DNA of 6,226 bases from Mailhella sp. (GCA_017522745.1 JAFWYI010000224.1:1-6226); one strand, 5' to 3'. Counted from the first letter of the stretch, positions 1 to 5,664 are shown. Made by a program: numbers and translations. Notes: generated from the sequence alone by a model not told the origin.

Positions 1-786
1 CAGTACAGTAGCAGAAACAAGAAACCTTTTGTGAGTGTGAACTGTGGTGCAATTCCTGAGTCTCTTCTGGAGGCGGCCTTCTTCGGGTATGAAAAAGGCG
101 CCTTCACTGGAGCCTCGGGCATGAAGATGGGTTACTTTGAAGTGGCTAATGAAGGAACACTTTTTCTTGACGAAATAGGCGAACTCTCCCTCCCGATGCA
201 GGTGAAGTTGCTTCGTGTGCTTCAAGAAAAAAAGTTTCACCGGGTCGGCGGCACCAAAGATATCGACAGTGATGTTCGCATACTCGCAGCCACGAACAAA
301 AACCTCAGTGCTATGGTCGCTACTGGAGATTTTCGCAGTGATCTGTTCTACAGGCTCAACGTCCTTCAGATCACCATCCCTCCGCTCCGAGAACGCAAAG
401 AAGAATTACCAACCCTCATAGAATACTTCCTGCAATACTACAATACCATGTATTCTATGAATAAAAAACTCTCTAATGATGCTTTGGACAGGCTGTTGAA
501 CATGCCATGGTACGGTAACATCCGTGAACTGGATAATATGGTGGAGAGGCTGGTTCTCTTGAGCCCTGGGGCCGTCATTTCAGAAAAATATATCATAGAA
601 TACAATGACGCTTCCTACACTCCAGTACACAGTACTATATCTTTGAAAGAAGCTGTCGAAAACACGGAACGGCGAGTTCTTCAGGATGCCTTCTATCGCT
701 ACAAAGATTGCAGAAGCATAGCTAAAGCTCTCGATATAAGCTATGTAACTGTTTCACGGAAGCTGAAACAGTATGGGATTAAATGA
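1..786 (+). CDS. sigma-54-dependent transcriptional activator (EBP), 5' end cut by the window
   Basis: The frame is open from base 1 to a TGA at 784-786, so the gene begins upstream; the GTG at 31 lies inside the AAA+ domain and is not a start. Visible are the [12 protein letters not shown] segment, the sigma-54-contacting GAFTGA loop (97-114), Walker B LFLDE (160-174), the sensor I region ILAATN, an arginine-finger segment [10 protein letters not shown], and a sensor II segment WYGNIREL, where most relatives have WPGN. A Fis-type helix-turn-helix ends the protein (about 709-783). Walker A and any N-terminal sensory domain lie outside the window. From family knowledge, such proteins are ATP-driven activators that remodel RNA polymerase-sigma-54 closed complexes. 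The signal and targets cannot be read here. The gene converges on a second activator of the same family with a very similar HTH. No terminator is visible between them. Confidence 0.95.
   Translation, partial: QYSSRNKKPFVSVNCGAIPESLLEAAFFGYEKGAFTGASGMKMGYFEVANEGTLFLDEIGELSLPMQVKLLRVLQEKKFHRVGGTKDIDSDVRILAATNKNLSAMVATGDFRSDLFYRLNVLQITIPPLRERKEELPTLIEYFLQYYNTMYSMNKKLSNDALDRLLNMPWYGNIRELDNMVERLVLLSPGAVISEKYIIEYNDASYTPVHSTISLKEAVENTERRVLQDAFYRYKDCRSIAKALDISYVTVSRKLKQYGIK
748..772. repeat. perfect 8-bp inverted repeat inside the HTH coding region
   Basis: ACTGTTTC (748-755) and GAAACAGT (765-772) are perfect complements around a 9-base spacer, about a dozen bases before the stop codon of the first activator. 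No T-run follows on the plus strand, so it is not a classical terminator. It may be chance in coding sequence or a 3'-end stabilising hairpin. Confidence 0.4.
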
Positions 787-805
787 TGCAAATCGGAAGA
801 GCCTT

Positions 806-2170
806 CTATACCTTATATTCCCTTAGTTTGCGCGAGATGGTCACATGGCTCACCTCAAGAACCTTTGCCATCTTGCGTGTAGACCCCAGCTGTCTCTTGG
901 CTCGTTTGAGTAGGCTTATTTCTGCCTGCCGGCATGCTTCTTCAAGTGTGGTCAGAGGCAACTCATCCGCCTCTGCGTTTTTCTGGAAGCCGTCAGGAAG
1001 ATATTCGACTCCGATCTCATCAGTCGCACTCAATACAACCATACGCTCCAGAAGGTTTTCCATCTCCCGAGAGTTGCCTGGCCAGTCATAGCTTTCCAAC
1101 TCTAAGACCAGTTTAGCAGACATGGTCTTCTGGAAACCGTATTTGGCATTGGCTCTCGCCAAGAAATAATACAGCATCTCCTTTATATCTTCCTTACGCT
1201 CGCGCAAAGGCGGCAAGGTTAACGTAATAATATTAAGGCGATGATAAAGATCTTCTCGGAAGGTGCCCCGCTTTACGTTCTCCTGAAGATTCTGGTTCGT
1301 GGCGGCCACAATACGAACATCGATATCGATTTCTTTATGTGAACCGATCCGTTTTATCTTGCCCTCTTGAAGAACCCGCAAGAGTTTGACCTGCATCATG
1401 GGAGACAGCTCACCGATTTCATCCAAGATGAGCGTTCCTCCGTTTGCCTCTTCGAAGAGGCCTTTTCTCGCTCTGTCAGCTCCCGTATACGCCCCTTTCT
1501 CATATCCGAAGAATTCTGCCTCACACAATGTAGGAGGGATAGCACCGCAGTTGATCTCCACTAACGGTTTATCTGCTCTACTGCTTTTTATATGGGCTCG
1601 GCGGGCCAGTTCGCTTTTGCCGACTCCGGACTCTCCAAGCAGAAGAAGTGAGATATCTGTCGGCGCAATACGGTCTATGATTGTTACGATTTGACGCATC
1701 TTCGGGCTAGCAGAGATGAACCTCTTGTCTCGGTAGCCATTCTGCCGGGCCAGCTCACGTTTAGCGAAGGAAAGTAGTTTCTTTTTTTCTTGCAGTTCTT
1801 TCTGTAGCTCAAATAGCGTAGTAATATCACGAACATTGCTCACCACACCACAAAGTTTGCCTTGTTCGTTGTAAAGCGGGGTAGCCGTGCTGAGGATCCG
1901 GATGCCGATACGGCTTTCAAATTCCGTCGTGACTCTTTCGCCAGACCTCAGGGCTTCTGGAGCAGCACCGCCAAAAAAATAGCCCGCCTCGTGAAGTTCT
2001 TCCCATGTCCAGCATCTTGAGTTCAAAACTTCTCTGGGGAGCCCTACAAGGTTCAAAAGCGCATCGTTGGCATAAAGTATCGATGAGTCCGTACGATAGA
2101 TACAGATTCCGTCCAAGGCTGCGTTTAAGGCCTCGGTGAGCAGACGAGTGGAGATTTCATTCTCGGGCAT
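806..2170 (-). CDS. PAS-domain sigma-54-dependent transcriptional activator (EBP)
   Basis: The product is 454 residues from the ATG at 2170. A GTG four codons upstream (2182) is an alternative start; neither has a strong ribosome-binding site, and only a weak GAG precedes the ATG. Domains run as follows: PAS sensor with PAC segment (about 8-115), a charged coiled-coil linker (115-143), then AAA+ with Walker A GESGVGKS (179-186), GAYTGA loop (226-231), Walker B LILDE (247-251), sensor I AATN, arginine-finger segment FREDLYHRLN and sensor II WPGNSREMEN. A Fis-type HTH closes the protein (about 431-454). GAYTGA has Tyr for the usual Phe, a conservative variant also known in functional relatives. 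The architecture predicts a cytoplasmic activator driven by a small-molecule or redox signal sensed through PAS. It is divergent from a hydrolase gene that has a sigma-54 promoter and paired operators, so it is the likely activator of that gene. Confidence 0.95.
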   Translation of the reverse strand: MPENEISTRLLTEALNAALDGICIYRTDSSILYANDALLNLVGLPREVLNSRCWTWEELHEAGYFFGGAAPEALRSGERVTTEFESRIGIRILSTATPLYNEQGKLCGVVSNVRDITTLFELQKELQEKKKLLSFAKRELARQNGYRDKRFISASPKMRQIVTIIDRIAPTDISLLLLGESGVGKSELARRAHIKSSRADKPLVEINCGAIPPTLCEAEFFGYEKGAYTGADRARKGLFEEANGGTLILDEIGELSPMMQVKLLRVLQEGKIKRIGSHKEIDIDVRIVAATNQNLQENVKRGTFREDLYHRLNIITLTLPPLRERKEDIKEMLYYFLARANAKYGFQKTMSAKLVLELESYDWPGNSREMENLLERMVVLSATDEIGVEYLPDGFQKNAEADELPLTTLEEACRQAEISLLKRAKRQLGSTRKMAKVLEVSHVTISRKLREYKV

Positions 2171-2191
2171 AGGGGAACTCACAACGAGAGA

Positions 2192-2207
2192 GGGACAAAA
2201 ATGTTCC
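2192..2207. promoter_or_regulatory. putative activator-binding site 1 (UAS 1)
   Basis: GGGACA-AAAA-TGTTCC is a 6+4+6 inverted repeat with one mismatched pair. It shares its right arm and geometry with the site at 2276-2291, giving a consensus GGAACA-N4-TGTTCC. It lies about 201 bp upstream of the predicted hydrolase transcription start and just upstream of the activator's own start codons. Fis-type HTH dimers of sigma-54 activators usually bind such palindromes. The assignment to the neighbouring activator is inference. Confidence 0.55.
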
Positions 2208-2235
2208 AGTTACAATATAAGAAGCATTAATAATA

Positions 2236-2264
2236 AAATTATCGCACCAAAAGCGTTACGTCAA
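2236..2264 (-). promoter_or_regulatory. candidate sigma-70 promoter of the PAS activator gene
   Basis: On the minus strand, TTGACG (2264-2259) is followed either after 17 bases by TAATTT (2241-2236) or after 15 bases by GATAAT (2243-2238). The -35 is strong; the -10 is either weak with ideal spacing or good with short spacing. Transcription would start near 2228, leaving a leader of roughly 45-60 bases. It lies between the two palindromes, so a bound activator could repress it. Confidence 0.45.
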
Positions 2265-2275
2265 TGAAACATAAT

Positions 2276-2291
2276 GGAATATTAATGTTCC
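2276..2291. promoter_or_regulatory. putative activator-binding site 2 (UAS 2)
   Basis: GGAATA-TTAA-TGTTCC is a 6+4+6 inverted repeat with one mismatch, flanked by T (2275) and A (2292) that extend the symmetry. Its centre is 84 bp from the centre of site 1, which is eight helical turns at 10.5 bp per turn, so both sites would face the same side of the DNA. It lies about 117 bp upstream of the predicted transcription start, a normal enhancer position for sigma-54 promoters. Confidence 0.6.
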
Positions 2292-2325
2292 ACGCGTCGC
2301 CATTATATTGGCATAATAATATATA

Positions 2326-2338
2326 TAATACTTTGATA
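2326..2338 (-). promoter_or_regulatory. putative IHF-binding site
   Basis: Read on the minus strand, TATCAA-AGTA-TTA matches the IHF consensus WATCAA-N4-TTR at every fixed position. It sits in an AT-rich tract between the nearer activator site and the -24/-12 promoter, centred near -69. This is the classical place where IHF bends DNA to bring an enhancer-bound activator to sigma-54 polymerase. In AT-rich DNA a chance match is possible. Confidence 0.5.
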
Positions 2339-2373
2339 TCATTATTTTTTATCTTTTTTAGACACAATAAAAG

Positions 2374-2390
2374 TTGGCATGATTTTTGCA
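2374..2390 (+). promoter_or_regulatory. sigma-54 (-24/-12) promoter for the amidohydrolase-type gene
   Basis: TTGGCATG-ATTT-TTGCA matches the sigma-54 consensus YTGGCACG-N4-TTGCW with a single difference (T for C at 2380). The key GG (2376-2377) and GC (2388-2389) dinucleotides are exactly 10 bases apart, as required. The predicted transcription start is near 2401. The next gene on this strand starts at 2527, and a divergent sigma-54 activator gene with candidate binding sites lies directly upstream. Confidence 0.85.
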
Positions 2391-2400
2391 TTCATTTCAG

Positions 2401-2526
2401 CTAAAAGGATCCCCTCTTGCAGAAAAACGGCCGCTTTTGTGCGAGTCGTTTACGCATCAAAGAGAACCTCATTCGCAATAACCCTTTGCCCGGGGAAGGG
2501 CTGCGCCCACCTCCATGGAGAAACTC
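2401..2526 (+). promoter_or_regulatory. untranslated leader of the hydrolase mRNA with start-deciding ribosome-binding site
   Basis: The leader is about 126 bases from the predicted start site. It contains a near-palindrome around CGGCCG (2423-2438, one mismatched pair), a short TGCG/CGCA pair (2440-2456) and CCCTT/AAGGG arms (2482-2500). GGAG at 2517-2520 lies six bases before the ATG at 2527. The in-frame ATG at 2515 overlaps that GGAG and has no site of its own, so 2527 is preferred. No known riboswitch was recognised. Confidence 0.5.
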
Positions 2527-3381
2527 ATGGTTATCGACCTTCGCCTCCGTCCCATCACTGAATGTTTCCTTAAGTCTACCACTGATATTTTTCCTACTTA
2601 CGGCTGTATGTTCGGTTATGATCTGCCGGAATCTGTCGTGGCGCGCTCCATGGAACTCTGTTGCAAGGAAATGGATGAGGCTGGCATCAATCTTGGCGTA
2701 GCTGAAGCCCGTTGGAGCTTTGCTCCCCAGTCTGATCCTATCGTTCCTGCTGAAGATGTCGTAGACATAGTTACTCGCTATCCCGATCGTCTTCTGGGAG
2801 CCATTGCCATCAATGGATATCACGTGGAACGCGCCATTGCCGAAGCTGAGAAATACGTTGTGAACGGCCCCTGCTCTGGCCTTTCTCTCGAACTTCCTTT
2901 CGGCTTCAGCCAGAATCCTGAATTGCCTATCAATGACAAATCGCTGCAGCCTCTGTTCAGCTACATGCAGGAGCAGGACATTCCTCTTTTTCTGACCGGC
3001 GGCTGTATCTATGGGTCTCAGCCTGTCTATTATATAGATGATATGCTGAAGACGTTTCCGAATCTCAGAGTGTTCAATCTCCACGGCCACGTTCCTTACG
3101 TAAATGAAATCATCCACGTCGCGCTGACGCATCCTAATCTCTATCTCTGCCCCGACATGTACGGTATTAATACGCACTATGCGCGGCCTTATATTGATGC
3201 GGCCAATGGCTTCTTGCAGGATCAGATCGTGTTCGGTTCTGCCTATCCGTTTATCCCGATGAAACCTGCTGTTGAAGTTTATGAGTCCTACTTCAAAAAT
3301 TCCACTATCCGTGACAAGATCATGTATCAGAACGCGTTGCGGGGTCTGAAAATGGAAGAAAGTGATCTGCGTAAGATATAG
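2527..3381 (+). CDS. amidohydrolase-2-family (TIM-barrel metal-hydrolase-like) protein with atypical metal motifs
   Basis: The product is 284 residues, a usual length for the amidohydrolase-2 (PF04909-type) group, starting MVIDLRLRP. Family-like features are the N-terminal IDxRxRP strand where typical members carry DxHxH, the central FNLHGHVPYVNEIIHVALTHPNLYLCPD segment (split here as FNLHGHVPYVN and EIIHVALTHPNLYLCPD), and the C-terminal FGSAYPFIPMKPAVEVY stretch that mirrors the usual FGSDYPF. The N-terminal HxH and the late catalytic Asp are therefore replaced by RxR and Ala, while central histidines remain. It may use altered metal binding or belong to a distinct, possibly metal-poor subclade; the substrate is unknown. 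There is no signal peptide, so it is probably cytoplasmic. The gene is monocistronic: a sigma-54 promoter lies upstream and an intrinsic terminator just downstream. An alternative start is the ATG at 2515. Confidence 0.85.
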   Translation: MVIDLRLRPITECFLKSTTDIFPTYGCMFGYDLPESVVARSMELCCKEMDEAGINLGVAEARWSFAPQSDPIVPAEDVVDIVTRYPDRLLGAIAINGYHVERAIAEAEKYVVNGPCSGLSLELPFGFSQNPELPINDKSLQPLFSYMQEQDIPLFLTGGCIYGSQPVYYIDDMLKTFPNLRVFNLHGHVPYVNEIIHVALTHPNLYLCPDMYGINTHYARPYIDAANGFLQDQIVFGSAYPFIPMKPAVEVYESYFKNSTIRDKIMYQNALRGLKMEESDLRKI

Positions 3382-3427
3382 TTTTGTAGTTCTTTACGAC
3401 TCTTCTAACTATTTTTAGATAGATGCT

Positions 3428-3468
3428 CCCCGCTGGACCTGTGTTCGGCGGGGCTTTTTCTTTTCTTA
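3428..3468 (+). terminator. intrinsic terminator of the hydrolase gene
   Basis: CCCCGCTGGAC (3428-3438) pairs with GTTCGGCGGGG (3443-3453) over 11 positions, including two G-U pairs, around a CTGT loop. A CTTTTTCTTTTCTT tail follows. It lies 46 bases after the hydrolase stop codon and ends that transcription unit. Confidence 0.9.
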
Positions 3469-3472
3469 ATAC

Positions 3473-3523
3473 AAAAAAATCTCGGCCAGCTTTTCCCGAT
3501 AATGTTTCGGAAAAAACTGGCCG
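3473..3523 (-). terminator. intrinsic terminator on the minus strand, serving tatA or a downstream RNA
   Basis: CGGCCAG (3483-3489) and CTGGCCG (3517-3523) form a perfect 7-bp outer stem. Pairing continues inward through TTTT/AAAA and CCGA/TCGG with two C-A mismatches, around a TAATGTT loop. On the minus strand the stem is followed by AGA and then seven T residues (3479-3473). The plus strand lacks a T-run after the stem. It faces the opposing hydrolase terminator, as expected for convergent units. Confidence 0.8.
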
Positions 3524-3734
3524 CTTAAGATCAATACCTGTAAGGCTTTTTAGGTGTCTGCTTGATGAAAAGCAGACTAGAAAAAGAGCGATCATTTTTC
3601 GAAAAAGCCTAGCATCTCATATCGTCCCGATACTCGCACACGGCTTTACCGGCATGTGCCAAGCCTCTTCGTGTTCAACACTCAAGACAGCGCGCCCAAA
3701 AGGACTCGCCAGAGAAAACTGAGACCTCCGAAGA
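3524..3734 (-). other. structured non-coding region downstream of tatA; possible 3' UTR RNA element
   Basis: No credible gene is present here. Nested inverted repeats sit at 3543-3610: outer arms AGGCTTTTT (3543-3551) and AAAAAGCCT (3602-3610) enclose hairpin A, GTCTGCTT/AAGCAGAC (3556-3563, 3570-3577), and hairpin B, GAAAAA/TTTTTC (3580-3585, 3595-3600). All arms are perfect and compatible, giving a three-way junction. Closer to tatA are a weaker GGCTT/AAGCC pair (3642-3646, 3661-3665) around GGCATGTGCC and a small GTGTT-C-AACAC palindrome (3671-3681). On the minus strand the element lies between tatA and its terminator, so it would be part of a long tatA 3' UTR or a separate small RNA. It matches no RNA family I recognise. 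Confidence 0.5.
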
Positions 3735-3935
3735 TTACGCCTTCGTATCGTCGTCTTCGATCTTCTTCTTGTCCTTGGGGGTGATATCTATCTCATCAGG
3801 TTCGGAAGCAGCCTGACGGAAGTTACGGATGGCGCGACCAAGGCCGCCGCCGATCTCAGGCAGACGCTTCGCGCCGAAAATCACCAGCACGATGACAAGG
3901 ATGACCAGAATTTCCTGCGTTCCAATACCAAACAT
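3735..3935 (-). CDS. tatA: Sec-independent (twin-arginine) translocase subunit TatA/TatE
   Basis: The protein is 66 residues, close to short TatA/E members. It starts [10 protein letters not shown], followed by one transmembrane helix rich in V, I and L (about 8-20), the hallmark [17 protein letters not shown] segment at the hinge and start of the amphipathic helix (about 20-44), and a charged acidic and lysine-rich tail. TatA oligomers in the inner membrane form the conduit for folded proteins carrying twin-arginine signals, working with TatB and TatC, which are not in this window. GGAGG at 3946-3942 lies six bases before the ATG. A longer in-frame extension reaching 4091 lacks family similarity and would cross the promoter, so the short start is chosen. 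The gene is divergent from the hypothetical-HAD gene pair, with a long 3' region before its terminator. Confidence 0.93.
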   Translation of the reverse strand: MFGIGTQEILVILVIVLVIFGAKRLPEIGGGLGRAIRNFRQAASEPDEIDITPKDKKKIEDDDTKA

Positions 3936-3975
3936 GAATAACCTCCGGAGCTTTTCTCTCCAAGTTCGTCTGTTT

Positions 3976-4004
3976 TCTATACTGGAGCCATAGGGAAAAG
4001 GCAA
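3976..4004 (-). promoter_or_regulatory. candidate sigma-70 promoter of tatA
   Basis: On the minus strand TTGCCT (4004-3999) is separated by exactly 17 bases from TATAGA (3981-3976). The predicted start is near 3969, giving a leader of about 34 bases with the GGAGG ribosome-binding site in the expected place. Confidence 0.55.
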
Positions 4005-4055
4005 GAGCAACCTGACCGCCAAACCTGAAGCCACAGCTTTCCATGGACTGCGGGA

Positions 4056-4084
4056 TTGCCTCAGAGGCCGGACACGATTATATT
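4056..4084 (+). promoter_or_regulatory. candidate sigma-70 promoter of the hypothetical-HAD gene pair
   Basis: TTGCCT (4056-4061) is followed after 17 bases by TATATT (4079-4084), a five-of-six match to the -10 consensus. The predicted start near 4091 coincides with the AGGAG ribosome-binding site (4091-4095), so the leader would be only about 12 bases. This promoter shares its -35 hexamer with the divergent tatA promoter. Confidence 0.5.
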
Positions 4085-4102
4085 CAGGCAAGGAGATTTT
4101 CT

Positions 4103-4873
4103 ATGGACGCATACTTCCTTCTCGCTCTGCCGCGGCTCCACGCCGAACTCGCTTCTCTTCCTGAAGGCTGTGCCACGCTCTGGCCCGGTCTCCCGCATCG
4201 CCCTGCAAATGCATGGGCCCCGGCCATGCCGCTCTCCCCCATCATCGCCTCGGCATGCCTTGCCGATTACGAACGCGCCTGCCGTGATGGTGCCAGTGGT
4301 GCCCCTGTCCATGCGATGGGAGCGGAACATGCCCCCGCCGATCTTTCCGAAGCCGAACGACGTGCCCTGCGTGAAATGGCAGGACTGCCCGCAGAAGAAC
4401 CGGAACGTCCCCTGAAGCAGACGGCACAGCAGGTGCTTCTGCTGGCATGGCTTCAGGAAAAGCAGGCGCTCGACCTCGCCGAACTGGAAAAGAAGATCAG
4501 CGCCTCTCGCCGGGAACTGACAAATCTCATCTCCGGACGCAGCCGTGTGGGCGAGGCTTCCTTTGCCCCTCTCGATAGCGACCTGCCAGACTGGAAGAAA
4601 ACCCTCGCTGCCGCTCTGGCCTTCCTGCCCGACATGCCTGACGTTCCGGCTTTCTGGGTCTCCAGCCCGACTATGGCTCAGGCCGCCGAGGAACTCACCG
4701 GGATCGAGCCTGATGCGGAAGAGCGTTCCCAGCTCCCCGCAAACTGCCGCCCCCTGCGCGTGAAAGCCTCCGAGCTTGCCTCACTCTGCGGCCACTCTGC
4801 CGCCGAACGCCTGTCCCGCGGACTCGACGCCGCCCAGCTCGAACGCCCCGTCCTTCTCCTTCTGCCCTGCTGA
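4103..4873 (+). CDS. hypothetical protein of unknown function, 256 residues
   Basis: I do not recognise this protein. AGGAG at 4091-4095 lies seven bases before the ATG at 4103. An in-frame ATG at 4043 would add 20 residues, but it has no ribosome-binding site and would cover the promoter, so 4103 is chosen. The product starts MDAYFLLALPRLHAELASLP and is rich in Ala, Leu, Glu and Pro. It has no clear signal peptide and no transmembrane helix. A likely long helix or coiled coil spans about 80-145 (several charged heptad-like stretches around LAELEKKISASRREL), followed by an Ala-rich helical part (about 163-200) and a hydrophobic C-terminus ending LLLLPC. The HAD phosphatase gene begins nine bases after its stop, so the two are probably co-transcribed. 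GC-rich codon use agrees with the neighbours, supporting a real gene. Confidence 0.75.
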   Translation: MDAYFLLALPRLHAELASLPEGCATLWPGLPHRPANAWAPAMPLSPIIASACLADYERACRDGASGAPVHAMGAEHAPADLSEAERRALREMAGLPAEEPERPLKQTAQQVLLLAWLQEKQALDLAELEKKISASRRELTNLISGRSRVGEASFAPLDSDLPDWKKTLAAALAFLPDMPDVPAFWVSSPTMAQAAEELTGIEPDAEERSQLPANCRPLRVKASELASLCGHSAAERLSRGLDAAQLERPVLLLLPC

Positions 4874-4882
4874 GCTGCATCT

Positions 4883-5578
4883 ATGAACGCCATGTCCCAT
4901 CTTTCCGCTCACGAACTCGCCTCGTGGTTCTCCACCCTCTATGCCGCGAACGGAGGCCTTCCCTCCGGCATCATCTTCGACTGCGACGGCGTACTCATCG
5001 ACTCGCGCGAGGCGAACATCGCCTACTATAATTATCTGCGGCAGTATATCGGTCTGCCGCCTCTGCCGGAATCCCAGCACGACTTCGTACAGGCTGGTAC
5101 TGTCAAGGAAGTGCTGGACGTCATCATCCCCATGCCGTTGCGCCCGCTCATCCGCGATGCCGTGCGGAAAGTCTCCTACGTCAACGACATCATGCCCCGC
5201 ATCACCTACTATCCGGGCCTGCACGGCGTTCTTGACTTCTGCAAGGAAGCTGGCATCCGCATGGGCATCGACACCAACCGTATCGACGGCATGGACATCC
5301 TTCTGGAAAACTGCCGCCTGCACGGCTACTTCTCTCCCATCATCCTCGCCAACAGTGTACCGAACCCCAAGCCGGCCCCGGACGGAGCCCTGACCATCGT
5401 CCGTGAATGGGGACTGGACCCCGCTTCCCTGCTGTTCATCGGCGATAGTTCCAGCGACCGAAGGGCTGCAGAAAAGGCCGGGATACCCTTCCTCAGCTTC
5501 CAGACGAAAGGCCTTGCCGAACACTCGGTGGAGAACTTCGCCATCCTCCGCGAAGCCTTGCAATCCTTAGCATTGTAA
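4883..5578 (+). CDS. HAD-superfamily hydrolase (phosphoglycolate-phosphatase-like)
   Basis: The product is 231 residues and carries all four HAD motifs. Motif I is FDCDGVLID (32-40), with nucleophile D33 and general acid/base D35. Motif II is GIDTN (T131), motif III is Lys163 in NPKPAPDG, and motif IV is GDSSSD (187-192). A helical cap domain lies between motifs I and II (about 41-110), placing it near the Gph/PGMB-like subfamily I enzymes. Such enzymes dephosphorylate small phosphorylated metabolites through an aspartyl-phosphate; the substrate cannot be read from sequence. The first 28 residues precede the fold and are unusual in length. No strong ribosome-binding site precedes the ATG at 4883 (an ATG at 4892 is also possible), so translation is probably coupled to the upstream gene. 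No terminator is evident downstream. Confidence 0.9.
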   Translation: MNAMSHLSAHELASWFSTLYAANGGLPSGIIFDCDGVLIDSREANIAYYNYLRQYIGLPPLPESQHDFVQAGTVKEVLDVIIPMPLRPLIRDAVRKVSYVNDIMPRITYYPGLHGVLDFCKEAGIRMGIDTNRIDGMDILLENCRLHGYFSPIILANSVPNPKPAPDGALTIVREWGLDPASLLFIGDSSSDRRAAEKAGIPFLSFQTKGLAEHSVENFAILREALQSLAL

Positions 5579-5589
5579 CGATTTTGTAC

Positions 5590-5618
5590 TTTACAGAAAG
5601 CGAGGAATGGTTTAGTTT
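5590..5618 (+). promoter_or_regulatory. candidate sigma-70 promoter of dksA
   Basis: TTTACA (5590-5595) is a five-of-six -35 match and is followed after 17 bases by TAGTTT (5613-5618), a weak -10. It lies in the short gap between the HAD gene and dksA. dksA may instead, or also, be read through from the upstream unit, as no terminator is seen. Confidence 0.35.
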
Positions 5619-5631
5619 GCGTCAACTCATC

Positions 5632-5647
5632 GGGCATGGCAATGCCT
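5632..5647 (+). other. small stem-loop just upstream of the dksA ribosome-binding site
   Basis: GGCAT (5633-5637) and ATGCC (5642-5646) pair perfectly around a GGCA loop, and G5632-T5647 adds a wobble pair. The hairpin ends four bases before AGGAGG, so it could affect ribosome access or mRNA stability. There is no T-run, so it is not a terminator. Confidence 0.35.
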
Positions 5648-5650
5648 TCT

Positions 5651-5656
5651 AGGAGG
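5651..5656 (+). promoter_or_regulatory. strong ribosome-binding site deciding the TTG start of dksA
   Basis: A full AGGAGG lies eight bases before TTG (5665-5667). No ATG or GTG in frame is better placed: the first in-frame ATG (Met16) would remove the start of the N-terminal helix. Confidence 0.85.
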
Positions 5657-5664
5657 AATTCCCT

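Noticed and set aside
2306..2325. Second TTGGCAT motif upstream of the hydrolase
   Set aside because: It resembles a -24 element, but no GC lies 10 bases after the GG, so it is not a sigma-54 promoter.
2401..3177. 258-codon open frame on the minus strand over the hydrolase gene
   Set aside because: It is antisense to a clear coding gene, has no recognisable motifs, and runs across the leader and ribosome-binding site of that gene.
3320..3595. 91-codon open frame on the minus strand
   Set aside because: It crosses both terminators and the end of the hydrolase gene, without a ribosome-binding site.
3650..3665. Possible sigma-54 promoter (GG-N10-GC) on the plus strand
   Set aside because: The -12 element reads AAGC instead of TTGC, and no plus-strand gene follows.
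3423..3722. 99-codon open frame on the plus strand downstream of the hydrolase
   Set aside because: It runs through two terminator hairpins and the nested repeats, has no ribosome-binding site, and its product looks random.
3936..4091. N-terminal extension of tatA up to 4091
   Set aside because: The extra residues lack TatA similarity, and the GGAGG at 3946-3942 clearly marks the start at 3935.
4781..5563. 260-codon open frame on the minus strand over the HAD gene
   Set aside because: It is antisense to a gene with all four HAD motifs. Such long shadows are common in GC-rich coding DNA.
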